Counted from the stretch's first letter, positions 48,401 to 55,012 are shown. The stretch is 64,000 nt of DNA from DAOPYU01 sp942493245 (GCA_942493245.1 OW818685.1:2418001-2482000), one strand, 5' to 3'. Translations and numbers: made by a program. Notes: generated by a model not told the origin, from the sequence alone.

Positions 48401-51301
48401 CCCATTCCCATCCCGGAACGAACCGGCAGTGTACCCCTGTCCGTCGGCGTTGATCACACTGCCCGTTTCAACCCGGAGGTTGTCAGCCAGAATAGCAACA
48501 CCTTTCCCTTCCCAGGTCCCCGTGGTTCCACCCACCCGGCCGTCTATATTCGCTCCCTTCAGATACAGCGTCGAAGAAGACTGGAGAGTCAGATTGGTCA
48601 CCGAAATGGTGGACCCGCCATCCACGGTCAAAACCGCCCCGTTTTCCAGCGTCAGCGTGTCGTACTCAAGAAGCGTTCCTTCGGGATAATACATGGATTG
48701 AAGAATCCGCAAATGCCGCTCAGAACCGTTTTTCCGGATGAAAGCCGTCGTTCCCACCTGACCGGAATTGGCGCCGGAACCGCCACTGGCCGTACTGAAC
48801 GAATACCCACCGAACGAGTCTCCCGTTGTATAATGGATCGCGATTCGGCCCCCACCGCCTCCGCCCGCCCCAGCATCGGCGTTTCCACCGTTGGCCTGGA
48901 AATAACCCGCGCCCGTCAACACCGCTGTTTCCAGCAGAATCGAACCGCCCGCGCCCCCTCCGAATTCCCCATCTCCAGTGAGTCCGTTTGCGGAAATCAC
49001 CCCGTTCAGAGTCAACGTGTTCTGGATGTAAAACTGGATTGCTCCCCCACCATGACCGCGCGAGGTTCCTTGGTCGGATCGGCCACCGGAGGATCCCAGC
49101 GCCATGGGCCAGACAATCTTGTCGTAATCGTAAGCAGCCCCTCCCGCGCCGGCTCCATTGCCCCCGGCGCCCCCATAGCCACCCCCACCGCCCCCATTCC
49201 AACTCCCCGTCGCTCCTCCCCCTGGCCCTGTTCCATTCCAGCCATTCTCTAAAACCTGATACCCCTGACCGTCGGCCGTGACGCGTGAACCCGAGTCAAG
49301 CGTCACATTCTCAGCAAAAACAGCCACCCCGACTCCCTTCCACACTCCGTCCACCAGGGCGGAATTGTTCGCACCCCAAAGGGACAATGTCGAAGAAGAA
49401 TGCAGGGTCAGATCGGTGACCGTGATTGTGGACCCGCCATCCACTGTGAGAGCCGCCCCATTTTCCAGGGTCAACGTGTCATAGTTCAGAAGAGTTCCTT
49501 CCGGATAATACATGGATTGCAGAATTCTCAAATGGCGTTCGGCGCCATTCTTCCGAATAAAAGCGGCCGTCCCCACCTGACCGGGACCGCCACTGATGCC
49601 ACCACTCGCCGTGGTATGGTTATAACCACTGAAAGCGTCGCCTGTTGTGTAATGAATCGCAATGCGTCCGCCCCCACCCGCGCCCGTCCCGGAATCGGCA
49701 TTTCCTCCGTTGGCCTGGAAATAACCCGTACCCGTCAAGACCACTGTTTCCACCAGAATCGAACCACCCGCGCCCCCTCCGAATTCCCCATCTCCAGTGA
49801 GTCCGTTTGCGGAAATCACTCCGTGCAGAGTCAACGTGTTCTGGATGTAAAACTGGATTGCTCCCCCACCATGACCGCGCGAGGTTCCTTGGTCGGATCG
49901 GCCACCGGCGGATCCCAAAGCCGTGGGCCAGACAATCTTGTCGTAATCGTAAGCAGCCCCTCCCGCGCCGGCTCCATTGCCCCCGGCGCCCCCATAGCCA
50001 CCCCCACCGCCACCGTTCCAACTCCCCGACGCCCCTCCACCCGGTCCCATTCCATTCCAGCCATTCTCTAAAACCTGATACCCCTGCCCGTCGGCGGTGA
50101 CAAGTGAACCCGAGGAAATGTTGACGTTATCGGCCAGAACAGCCACCCCCATCCCCTTCCATACGCCATCCACCTGGGCAGTGTTATTGGCGCCACCCAA
50201 GATCAGCGTCGAAGAAGAAAGGACATTCAGAGTAGTCACAGAGATCGTGGAGCCACCATCCAGAATCAGTGCGCCTCCATCGTCCACCGTAACAGATTCA
50301 TATGCCAGTAAAGTCCCTTCCGGGTAATACATGGATTGCGAAACTCTCAGGTGCCTTTCCGCCCCATTTTTCCGAATGAAAGCGGCAGTTCCCACCTGAC
50401 CCGGTCCACCGCTGAGCCCCCCACTCGCGGTCGTGCGGCTGTATCCGTCAAACGCATCACCCGTGGTGTAATAAACGGCGATACGTCCGCCACCACCCGC
50501 ACCCGATCCAGCAGCGGCATTTCCCCCATTGGCCTGGAAATACCCCTCACCTGTCAGCACATTCGTATCCACCAGAATCGAACCACCCGCGCCGCCCCCA
50601 AAGTCCCCATCACCGGTCAGGCCGTTTGCAGAAATGACTCCGCCCAGATTCAACGTTCCGGTGACGAACAATTGGATCGCTCCGCCCCCATGTCCCATCA
50701 GGCTTCCACTATCCGATCGGCCACCGGAGGATCCCAACTCCGTAGGCCAGACAATCTGGTCGTAACCATAAGCGGCCCCGCCTCCACCGGCTCCATTCCC
50801 CCCAGCGCCACCATAGCCGCCCCCACCGCCCCCATTCCAACTTCCCGACGCCCCTCCGCCTGGTCCCATTCCATTCCAGCCAGTCACAACCTGATACCCC
50901 TGACCGTCGGCAATGATAGACGATTCGGGTGAGACACTGACATCGCCAGCAATCACGGCAACCCCAGCCCCCTTCCAAACGCCATCCACCTGGGCGGTAT
51001 TGTTGACGCCCCGCAGAATCAGAGTGGCCGATTCCTGAAGGGTCAGGGAGGCCGTCAGTGTGACAGTCGAACCTCCCGCAACTCCCAGGACGGCCCCATT
51101 TCGGATGGTCAGGCTTTTGATATGGTGATTGCCCTGAGGCCATTCCGTATTGGCCGTAATCTCGACATCCTGGGTTTCCGAGGTGAAATCTTCCCCTCGA
51201 GCGCTCCAACAAGACAGAAGGATGAATGCGCATACGCTCCCCCATTTGCAGGTTGAAAGAATGGAGCGTTTCCCGGAAAAATGCGACCGCATGGATATCA
51301 T
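36482..51301 (-). CDS. Giant exported multidomain repeat protein, 4939 aa
   Basis: AAGGGGG lies 8 bases before ATG 51301, and residues 1-36 are a Sec signal (VCAFILLSCWSARG). Order: seven Gly-rich units of 260-290 residues (about 45-1967), each with GNGPGGG, GGGGGGYGGAGG and GGGGGGRIAVYY; a parallel beta-helix region (about 2060-2490); CARDB (about 2507-2640); about nine carboxypeptidase-regulatory-like beta-sandwiches (3027-3799); a helical block with many Trp/Asp (3867-4110); SYDPNEKDTVGFG (near 4135) starting a DUF11-like domain; fibronectin-like sequence (4330-4530); and a beta-rich C-terminus with no LPXTG, PEP-CTERM or autotransporter barrel that I can see. It is probably a surface or extracellular adhesin or scaffold. 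How it is anchored is unclear. Confidence 0.85.
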   Translation of the reverse strand: MISMRSHFSGKRSILSTCKWGSVCAFILLSCWSARGEDFTSETQDVEITANTEWPQGNHHIKSLTIRNGAVLGVAGGSTVTLTASLTLQESATLILRGVNNTAQVDGVWKGAGVAVIAGDVSVSPESSIIADGQGYQVVTGWNGMGPGGGASGSWNGGGGGGYGGAGGNGAGGGGAAYGYDQIVWPTELGSSGGRSDSGSLMGHGGGAIQLFVTGTLNLGGVISANGLTGDGDFGGGAGGSILVDTNVLTGEGYFQANGGNAAAGSGAGGGGRIAVYYTTGDAFDGYSRTTASGGLSGGPGQVGTAAFIRKNGAERHLRVSQSMYYPEGTLLAYESVTVDDGGALILDGGSTISVTTLNVLSSSTLILGGANNTAQVDGVWKGMGVAVLADNVNISSGSLVTADGQGYQVLENGWNGMGPGGGASGSWNGGGGGGYGGAGGNGAGAGGAAYDYDKIVWPTALGSAGGRSDQGTSRGHGGGAIQFYIQNTLTLHGVISANGLTGDGEFGGGAGGSILVETVVLTGTGYFQANGGNADSGTGAGGGGRIAIHYTTGDAFSGYNHTTASGGISGGPGQVGTAAFIRKNGAERHLRILQSMYYPEGTLLNYDTLTLENGAALTVDGGSTITVTDLTLHSSSTLSLWGANNSALVDGVWKGVGVAVFAENVTLDSGSRVTADGQGYQVLENGWNGTGPGGGATGSWNGGGGGGYGGAGGNGAGAGGAAYDYDKIVWPMALGSSGGRSDQGTSRGHGGGAIQFYIQNTLTLNGVISANGLTGDGEFGGGAGGSILLETAVLTGAGYFQANGGNADAGAGGGGGGRIAIHYTTGDSFGGYSFSTASGGSGANSGQVGTTAFIRKNGSERHLRILQSMYYPEGTLLEYDTLTLENGAVLTVDGGSTISVTNLTLQSSSTLYLKGANIDGRVGGTTGTWEGKGVAILADNLRVETGSVINADGQGYTAGSFRDGNGPGGGKSGAWYPSGGGAHGGAGGSANGAGGNIYDDPIWPTQPGSAGGTSDNGTFYGHGGGAIQIHVKNQFYLDGRVTASGLFGDSDFAGGAGGSILVETHELVGSGLFRADGGACLNNSSGGGGGGRIALYYEEAANFTGFRNTSATGGSGAQAGQPGTIALIWREGAKRHLTVYQNLVFYPDSTVSYDSINVDQGTFAVGSKSSITATTFTATNNSVLSIGGGSTVQVDTLSLLTTSTLWTLGTDNTGLVDNVWAGKGGTFTVGDLTVDATSRITADGQGYTAGYFRDGNGPGGGRNGGWYGSGGGGHGGVGGNANSAGGPSYDSPTWPVELGSAGGSSDQGDLMGHGGGAIQLFVEGTFTLEGVISANGSDSIWDYGGGSGGSIAVKTNVLAGTGFFRANGGTCLFNNSGGGGGGRIAVYYNAGSGFTGWKTSTANSGTGSQMGGRGTTLFVDTHNGEKHLKIYEYVYFPEDTVLDYNTLTLSRNALLEVDGGSQITVQDLIVTDNSVLRLEGKNLDGRVDGEWKGTGVVVTADNVTVTSGSVITSDGQGYTAGNFRDGNGPGGSRNGGWYGSGGAGHGGAGGNANSAGGSAYDSPTWPLEPGSAGGSSDNGSMYGHGGGAIQLFVNNTLLLDGVVTANGTDSNGDYGGGAGGSIAVRTNVLAGTGLFQTDGGTCVDNGSGGGAGGRIAVYYESSPGFEGFLGSSAHAGTGSQPGEEGTIAFVQVWQNQQYLQVYHNLWFPEDSDLVYDGVVLDNQAKLTLYGGSSLTVWGDLDVLTSSTIVLPSKNRNGRVEGEWKGIGSTLSAGNLKLDASSRIDADYQGYIAGSFRDGYGPGGGKNGGWYNSGGGGYGGAGGSGNGAGGIAYGSDEFPVDLGSAGGTSDNGSNYGHGGGAIRINVDNTFTQEGLVSAIGHNGDADFGGGAGGSILINTYRLMGDGLFRADGGPTDGYSGGGGGGRIAVYCSNNQFALGQFSAKGGEAGDRDGQDGTIRFVDHPVCNWISPAHGQLHGASAWIEWDVLGVGLYSGGELRAYVDGVEHFLGAGLGARQGVTWDTTQVPDGMCELRLAFRDTDHNLIGEFSTSVLINNSVMWHSGTLETTTTWKADIVHIVEKDLIVAGGITLFIEPGSIVKFVRNTGITVQDGGTLSAPATLQEPIILTSISDDTAGGDSNLDGDLTRPRPGEWRGLTTEGTGQLLLSEYVEVRYAVTHHSGTLTSNEIWNGTFLHIVPSDLTIPAGLKLTILPGAVVKLGSKVGITVSSGAEISAIGSFAQPVVFTSLVDDSVGGDSNSDADKTQPAAGDWRWIYVDGVAHFEHARIYYGGGTASGNWDQTGVIRTAGGNTSTTLNACVVENAFFDGVLAWGGPVSITNSVFKNIDRAISAHPGSPVRVVNCTLDRNRIALLIHGGTLEAVNNSVSNSLNAGIQFDFGQVLSVRSNNTWNPLAAGGNCDYVNLTNYTGQNGNTAVDPLYKDPDRGNYRLSYRSPLIDAAEGVSASQKDFTGSPRYDDPRTANTGSSTANGALADLGAFEFVETAESDIDLVVDSVAGPLNVEAGTQVAVTWTIQNVGSANALGPWHDAISLVSDSAQAAGTELGTVEVLVTTSTLAPGQSITFTKVLRVPGGVEGVYRWQVRTNARGEVFEGRNSANNTSLSSMPSTLSVPELIVGTPVTSSFPAPSDAVWYKVRQDVSTQIEVVLDASSIEGQTNLYAGFDSMPSAQSCDQSSRDWNSPDARLALPSPDAPRTVYLLVQPDRLSPGALEYSIQARVSSFAIEDIGVRRGGNLGQLTLPVYGSGFLQGLSASLKNSEDGTEVVAQKVEPLDSTTILASFDLRGVALGVYDVVVTQNGESRSLASAFTVQQGGGGLLSARLVTPQTARPGRAFYGIIEYANVGDADLPVPLLILSSDSGDPLWPEGTEPGTETELQFLGGNPGEISTGVLRPGEQRRVGFNVLPSSSGDSSLLLSSKEGDSQEPFDWEVYFQAVRPDDSHPLWQDAVTALETKYPATTYGEFLQVLGDAADEMARYHVGSAVVANIVQYMIMREEAFLPGAKVEGKLYLGDKTHPLSRVLMTLEDTATSKTSLTRTWYDGSFSFRDVPAGHYALSVQDYFTGDQASLDVTTDGTIQGLEIILTARGRVSGRVLNAWDAEPVGSALVTVRNLLSEEVQSVESDAEGYFEVTDMEPGMLRVQATAVGFVSPVVKSVDLPSQGATSVLFEMTPGGSIQGLVLSPDGKPVAKAVVMARLHGQSGDSNGGQSAETDESGRYEVTGLAPGTYTLTVTASGFGAGTLEGITMTAGGYLSGVVLHLTQGGGVLGTVRDAKTNLPIANATILTDAKGRYTQRIFTDAAGVFHFPDLLAGEQNIWVKADQYLTNSFPITVPEGSDATLDATLRPAGRISGVVQLQGSAPVAGVAVTLSPIGTVGVHYRFGQTMATQGNGDYLFQNLPDGSYAISVGDAGGNTLARQVLTLDTANNEHSVDLVLAAGTITGTVEDGNGSVAGKSVSLFQAGQLVESTVSDASGVYRFLVFQSGPFEVGVATPEMGVALQSNLTATIGVETQAPPLKAGTAPLSVTVTDSTNGPVPEASVSVRPAAIPDSQGLAIGSQTDAGGVVSFSSLVPGDYVVSVTFRGLAREVRTVSVTDSGAALDIQMKAARTVSGWVRDEGNAMLFAYVSAVETSTRESHIALVDPSTGRYTLDTLADGTYDLWVADAEHCPAFFNGVAVSSAAPTRILNATLLTTATTLTGRVTDPLGAPVVSAQVALTGASGIPLLNTVTENDGTYQLGPLPQGEWEITVAVPGFLPVRHTVTLPGIGLVQEDFQLGPLMAIAISARTAISTPFSAIEGFSVTALEPALKTASAVVALNDAVALHSDINLASFTSDGVTGSEAQAALAARWGADTLGVQPPEWPYSDNWLLSYTRIKITRWCQAWSDAYDEAIKSERAVRKAFEDWQYAYGALDDLSAADMSLTLAESALWGAKTLKTLSSILQPKRDDFVDAKTDIANRVGAPAADALLFGVDRMVDLAGLIGKAWIAGDFNAAETLCDQFIKAEAFLHDWVFKHGAGLGNGYLGKIYGVYAIGRDFLKLRDEMNKRVNNDLPAALSVYSQAQEQFLAWAKRHHANMRAVQAGADYCQDGKGNKPKRPLPKPPKPKPEDKKKIPKKGSYDPNEKDTVGFGPGGFVQPSETLIFTVHFENMTTASAKAQQVTVADQLDANLDWSSFEVMQVAFANTSVAVPAGLRSYQTQTTVANDPNPVRVNVALDTFSGVVNWTIRSVDPVTGGIPEDPLAGFLPPNDITHVGEGYVTYKVSSKAGLPDGTVIQNQASIVFDVNAPIVTNVTVNTLDGQAPQSAVDALPETTDAHFLVTWSGVDNAGGSGVASYDLYVKKDNEAVYQLWLGATTETQAVYLGEPNHSYSFYTIARDWVGNVEPIPAQPDTVTEVHEWLPPTGVAASDGQFLRTIQVTWNSIPQTYYRVFRSTSPAEEPLALSDWITTTTFTDQPPEALVTYFYSVQVARDAQGATASDFSEADAGWAAAPDDSPLNLAWKVTYRNCTVVADAKGSLTITESSDRSSVKINAVRPGQKVVARPGILTINCGVVPNVTIDGPIGVFYTDAPVKTLTATGGIKSLFAKGCAVQDVTAGSLGQVRMDALVDSSGSGRLENTFLTATTTTSAPRPASVQLTGVLLQNLMAPSQKIQSVKVGTKKYVNRTTGVTSLSYGEIPGGTIRALELGRVSVQGGVFRPETVMAGASASPARFTVQGGAFVIGSKGALQPVFRSGALSPGVMDVQAPVSLSVTGGDSKPVLVISTGQVALFSAKSARFRGSSGVQYIGGKLGLEAADLETTRTRAAWEAAVEVYLLPELRAVLQTQSSVILSGAGTASKQKDIRSVFGDTGVTGIFISGATKQPDNTWLPNFGASVISIGAGKAKSGAGTPEIRGESWSAKPIKWARNSAHTGFKERVSADLP
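45400..51170 (-). repeat. Seven tandem ~0.8-kb units inside the giant gene
   Basis: Unit borders by the recurring YPEG/FPED-T/S-xL motif fall near 50330, 49510, 48695, 47868, 47000, 46182 and 45400. Units 2 and 3 are nearly identical in DNA over about 250 bases (48995-49260 and 49790-50080), showing recent duplication or conversion. The others share protein pattern but differ in DNA. Confidence 0.85.
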
Positions 51302-51423
51302 GATGACTGCCCCCTTGAGAACATTTCAATTGATTAACAGAAATCACCGCGTGTAACAGGACTACAATAAATGCCCTGCGGCCGGAAATCCAGAAAATTC
51401 CGCCATTTTTTCGCAATTTCTAT

Positions 51424-52533
51424 TCATAGAAATTTATATGATCTCATTGCTATCAACATGGCCAAACCACATATAAGATTGAAAACGCCGTAAGCAGTAC
51501 CGCGCAATTCTGATGGCGTGGTATCGGTTACCATCGTCGCCAACAGTCCTTGCGTAAATCCCAGATGTAGTCCCCACAGTGAAATGCCCAAGGCCAACAT
51601 CCAGAGGTTGTTTGTGAACCCCAGCACTACATCCGCCGCAATCAGAAATGCCACGCCGATGAGCAGCACGGTTCTTCTGTTTACTCGGTCAGATAAAATA
51701 CCCGCCGGATACGCCGCGAGCGCATAGACGATGTTCATGATAACCAGTACCAGTGGTACAAACGCAATGGACAGTCCGGTCTCCTGCGCCTTCAATATCA
51801 AAAAAGCCTAGCTGAATCGCGCCAGCGTCAGTACCCCGGCGATGGCCACCAATTGCCAATAGGCGCTTCCGACATGGCGAATGTCGCGCAACCGGATAGG
51901 GGGTCTTACCATACCAGTGCGGTGCGTTTCGGGCTCCTTCACGCCGAAGGCAAGAAGCAGAAAATCGAGGAGGGTGGGAATCACCGCCACCCACAACACG
52001 GCGCGCAGATTGCCAGCCAGCAGTAACATGCCCGCTATCGCGAGCAAGGGGCCAAGAAATGCGCCCACGGTATCGAGTGCCTGGCGCAGGCCCAAACACG
52101 CACCTCGAATTTCTGGCGGGGCAATATCGCCTACCAGCGCGTCGCGTGGCGCGCCACGAACCCCCTTGCCGATGCGGTCGAGGAATCGGGCGGTTAGCAC
52201 AAGTCCCATGTTACCCGCCAAAGGGAAAAGCGGCTTGGTCAATGCGGCCAAGCCGTATCCCAGCAGGGTTAAGGGTTTGCGCTTTCCAAAATAATCACTG
52301 AGGGTACCGGAGAATATCTTGGCAATCAGCGCAGTTGCTTCCGCAATACCTTCCACAAGTCCCACCGAAACAACACTGGCCCCCAAGGTGGACACCATGA
52401 AAACGGGCAAAAGACTATGCACCAGTTCGGAGGACGTATCCATGAATAGACTAACAAAACCAAGTGTCCAAATACTACGGGGAATGGCTTGGGGTACGGA
52501 GGGGATGGTTGGGGAAACAGGTACTTCTTGCAT
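51424..52533 (-). pseudogene. MFS transporter pseudogene (in-frame amber stop, truncated end)
   Basis: The first part (52533-51808) has IWTLGFVSLFMDTSSELVHSL, GKRKPLTLLGYGLAAL and RFLDRIGKGVRGAPRDAL, typical of the MFS group annotated as multidrug/metal transporters. A TAG at 51808-51810 then interrupts LTLARFS-stop-AFLILKAQE, and the same frame carries on to SDRVNRRTVLLIG, LWGLHLGFTQGLLATM and PSELRGTAYGVFNL. The C-terminus is also wrong: after GLAMLIA it reads MRSYKFL and stops, losing the last helices. With two lesions it is probably dead. TAG ends other genes here normally, so recoding is unlikely. Confidence 0.8.
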
Positions 52534-52600
52534 TATAGATATCTACTTTCTCAGCAATCCGGCAAAAGATTCCACAGAATTATTGATTGGGTGAATCGTC

Positions 52601-53080
52601 CTATGATTTATCTGGAGGGGGAGTTGGCTCCATCTCGTCTTGCCAGAGTCGCATCAGTTCTCGATCGCCCGGTGTTCTTTTGTCTTCTGGAAGTTGTTGT
52701 ATCAGTTCCAGCGATTCCGTTACTCGGTTTTGCCTGTGCAGGCACAGGGCCAAGTGGACAGTGAAACGAGGTTCGTAGGGATTGAGCCAGATGGCATGAC
52801 GAAATAACGCCTCGGCAATGTCGAACGCTCCTTGTTTCAACAAATAAACACCGAGCGTGTCCCTGTCATAGCCTAATGTGGGACAGGGTCTCAACGCGTT
52901 TTCACGAGCCAGTTGTCTATCAGTAGTACTTGGCCTGTTTTTCCGCGTCATTATCCAGTAATCCCCTTCCCCATTTTTTGGCTCGTCAGGCCGATAACCT
53001 GCGAGGGCGCCGGTTCCACAGAGCAAGAGGAAGGCGAGAGTGGTTATTAAGAGGGTTGTGGTTGGGGAGCCAGAATTCAA
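52601..53080 (-). CDS. TPR-repeat exported protein, 159 aa
   Basis: No ATG lies close to the signal sequence. A TTG at 53080 (reads MNSGSPTTTLLITTLAFLLL then CGTGALAG) gives a good signal peptide, with AAGGGGG 4-5 bases upstream, partly within the hairpin of the dispersed repeat. The Cys in LLLCGTG could be a lipobox. The body has TPR-like helices: DTLGVYLLKQGAFDIAEALFRHAIWLNPYEPRF and HLALCLHRQNRVTESLELIQQLPE. Such proteins usually mediate protein contacts in the periplasm. The start is my choice and not secure. Confidence 0.6.
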   Translation of the reverse strand: MNSGSPTTTLLITTLAFLLLCGTGALAGYRPDEPKNGEGDYWIMTRKNRPSTTDRQLARENALRPCPTLGYDRDTLGVYLLKQGAFDIAEALFRHAIWLNPYEPRFTVHLALCLHRQNRVTESLELIQQLPEDKRTPGDRELMRLWQDEMEPTPPPDKS

Positions 53081-53112
53081 AAGCCCCCTTCTTGGGGGCT
53101 TTTTCGTTAACA
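53055..53112. repeat. Dispersed repeat with a bidirectional hairpin, copy 2
   Basis: GGGGAGCCAGAATTCAAAAG followed by a C5/G5 hairpin (arms 53079-53088 and 53094-53103) and GTTAACAGG, matching the copy at 34422. It covers the start of the TPR gene. Beyond it, 53113-53305 contains no gene I can support. Confidence 0.7.
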
Positions 53113-53305
53113 GGTACCCGCCTCTCCCCTCCCCCAAGGAACCATCGTTATTTCGGGTTGATTCTAAAGGATTTGCACAATAGATTCCTGTTTTAAGAAA
53201 CTCTCTGCGTAAAGCGCCCTCCAAACTTTCCCCGTTATTTCGTGAGCATTGTCATTCGTTTTTCGCCTGTAACCTCTACGAAACTCTCAGACTCTCAGAT
53301 TAACG

Positions 53306-53329
53306 CATCGAACGGGTTAACAACCCTTT
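53306..53329. repeat. Left-end direct repeat of recombinase element 1
   Basis: CATCGAACGGGTTAACAACC plus CTTT, 24 bases, exact match to 55013-55036. Similarity goes on for a further ~25 bases (CGCTCG, CGGATG-x-AA). GGGTTAACAACCC within it is a short dyad. I take it as the common left end of two related mobile elements. Confidence 0.7.
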
Positions 53330-53417
53330 CTCGCTCGCTGATCGGATGCAACCATGTGAAATCAGGCGCTGAGATCGGGTGCGACGCCGCCATGCTCAAT
53401 TGGCGAAAACGCGGGGC

Positions 53418-53447
53418 TTGACAACAAGTCCAGTGATTCCGTAAACT
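53418..53447 (+). promoter_or_regulatory. AbiE promoter giving a leaderless or near-leaderless mRNA
   Basis: Perfect -35 TTGACA (53418-53423), 18-base spacer, -10 TAAACT (53442-53447). The AbiEi ATG is at 53457, only nine bases past the -10, so transcription would start within a few bases of the start codon. No Shine-Dalgarno site is present, which agrees. Confidence 0.65.
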
Positions 53448-53456
53448 CGCCACACT

Positions 53457-54056
53457 ATGACGACGCACCTAAAAAACCTTCTGCGCGTGGCCGAAAGCAA
53501 AGGACTGATCCGTGCCCGCGATCTGGCCGACCACGGCATTCCGCGTCACTATCTGTCGATCGCGTGCGAGCGGGGGCTGCTCGAACGCCTGGACCGCGGC
53601 CTTTACTCGCTTCCCGGTGCCATCGAGACGGAGCACCGCAGCCTGGTGGAAGTCTGCAAGCTCGTTCCCCACGGAGTGATCTGTCTGCTTTCGGCGCTCC
53701 AGTTCCACGGCATGACCACCCAAAGTCCTTTCGAGGTCTGGCTGGCCATCGGCGAGTCGAAGGAGATTCCCCGGATCAGCCTCGTCCAGCTTCGCATCGC
53801 CCGGTTCTCCGCCGTGTCGCTGAAGGCCGGCGTCGAATCACATGATGTGGATGGCGCGGAACTGCGAGTGTTCTCTGCCGCCAAGACCGTCGCGGATTGC
53901 TTCAAGTACCGCAACAAGATCGGGGTGGACGTTGCCGCCGAAGCGCTCCGGGATTACCTGCGCCAGCGCAAAGGGCCAATCGATGACCTCACGAAATACG
54001 CACGGGTCTGCCGCGTGGAACGCGTCATGGAACCCTATCTGGAGGCGCTTCTTTGA
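53457..54056 (+). CDS. abiEi: Type IV antitoxin AbiEi family protein, 199 aa
   Basis: The N-terminal winged helix (LLRVAESKGLIRARDLADHGIPRHYLSIACERGLLERLDRGLYS, 7-51) matches AbiEi_4. The rest (HGVICLLSALQFHGMTTQSP, RVFSAAKTVADCFKYRNKIG) is typical of the antitoxin body. AbiEi proteins bind their own promoter through the winged helix and oppose the toxin without direct binding (type IV). Overlaps the toxin gene by 4 bases (TTGA). Confidence 0.9.
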   Translation: MTTHLKNLLRVAESKGLIRARDLADHGIPRHYLSIACERGLLERLDRGLYSLPGAIETEHRSLVEVCKLVPHGVICLLSALQFHGMTTQSPFEVWLAIGESKEIPRISLVQLRIARFSAVSLKAGVESHDVDGAELRVFSAAKTVADCFKYRNKIGVDVAAEALRDYLRQRKGPIDDLTKYARVCRVERVMEPYLEALL

Positions 54057-54973
54057 GTACGTCTCGATCCCTTTCGATTCAGGCCCGGCTACTGAACTAC
54101 TCGCGCGAGCATCAGGTGAACCACAACCACACGCTGACGCGCTATGGAATAGAACGCCTGATGTACCGCCTCTCCCGGTCGCCTCATGCGGACCGGTTCG
54201 TTCTGAAAGGGGCAATGCTGTTCGTCCTGTGGCTGGAGGACTTACATCGTCCGACACAAGACCTGGATTTGCTCGGCTTCGGCGATCTCTCCTCCCCCAA
54301 CTTGAGAAGCATTTTCGAGGATGTTTGCGAGATGCCTGTCGAAGACGATGGGCTCGAGTTCTCCAAGGACGGAATCGAGATTGAGGAGATCCGGGAGGCG
54401 GAGGTTTATCAGGGCCTGCGGGTCAAGATTCCGGGGCGGCTGGGAAACATCAGGCTCAACGTCTCGGTGGATGTTGGATTCGGCGACGCCGTTGTTCCCG
54501 ATCCGGAGAAGTCGGATTACCCCGTCCTGCTCGATCTTCCGCACCCCGAGATAAAGATGTATCCCAGGGAAACGGTCGTGGCGGAGAAGGTCGACGCCAT
54601 GATCGTGCTTGGGCTCCGCAACAGCCGCATGAAGGACTACTACGATCTCTGGACGCTCGCGCAGCGATTCCCCTTCGATGCCACTCTGCTCGTTAAAGCG
54701 ATTGATGCCACACTCAAGCGCCGTGGCCGGGAATTGCCGTCGCAAATACCGCCCGGCCTTCAGGATGAATTCGCGGCGAGCCCAACCAAGCAGACACAGT
54801 GGAAAGCATTCCTGCGTCGCACGATTCCTGATCAGGCGGACCTTGCACTCGGCGAGATCGTGACGGCGATTCGGGAGTTCCTTGCGCCGGTCCTGGAATC
54901 CATCGTCCTCGGCAAGAAGCTTTGCTTTCACTGGACTCCAGGGAGTGGCTGGTCGGCGAACACGAAGCAATGA
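54053..54973 (+). CDS. abiEii: AbiEii nucleotidyltransferase toxin, 306 aa
   Basis: Starts at TTG 54053 with GGAGGCG (54041-54047) upstream; the start overlaps the antitoxin stop. RFVLKGAMLFVLWLEDLHRPTQDLDLLGFG (47-76) carries the nucleotidyltransferase G-and-DxD region (Asp71, Asp73), and ETVVAEKVDAMIVLGLRNSRMKDYYDL (about 177-204) is the conserved second half. AbiEii-type toxins transfer nucleotides and stop growth, giving phage abortive infection. Its stop overlaps the ATG of a recombinase stump (TGATG), so both belonged to one mobile element. Confidence 0.9.
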   Translation: MSTSRSLSIQARLLNYSREHQVNHNHTLTRYGIERLMYRLSRSPHADRFVLKGAMLFVLWLEDLHRPTQDLDLLGFGDLSSPNLRSIFEDVCEMPVEDDGLEFSKDGIEIEEIREAEVYQGLRVKIPGRLGNIRLNVSVDVGFGDAVVPDPEKSDYPVLLDLPHPEIKMYPRETVVAEKVDAMIVLGLRNSRMKDYYDLWTLAQRFPFDATLLVKAIDATLKRRGRELPSQIPPGLQDEFAASPTKQTQWKAFLRRTIPDQADLALGEIVTAIREFLAPVLESIVLGKKLCFHWTPGSGWSANTKQ

Positions 54974-55005
54974 TGCGCAAGCGACGCTGCGCCATCTACA
55001 CCAGG
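54973..55005 (+). pseudogene. Eleven-codon stump of a serine recombinase gene
   Basis: MRKRRCAIYTR is the usual opening of large serine recombinases (compare IRCAIYTRKS in the intact one at 56063). The match ends at 55005, just before the active-site Ser would appear, and eight bases before the second left-end repeat. It overlaps the AbiEii stop. The gene was evidently cut by arrival of element 2. Confidence 0.7.
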
Positions 55006-55012
55006 CATTTAT

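Noticed and set aside
45400..51170. CRISPR array or satellite DNA
   Set aside because: The repeats are 0.8 kb, in frame and encode a Gly-rich protein; there are no short direct repeats with unique spacers.
51808..51810. UAG read as an amino acid in the MFS gene
   Set aside because: TAG ends the AAA ATPase gene and the PHP-ATPase gene normally, and the MFS gene has a second defect at its end.
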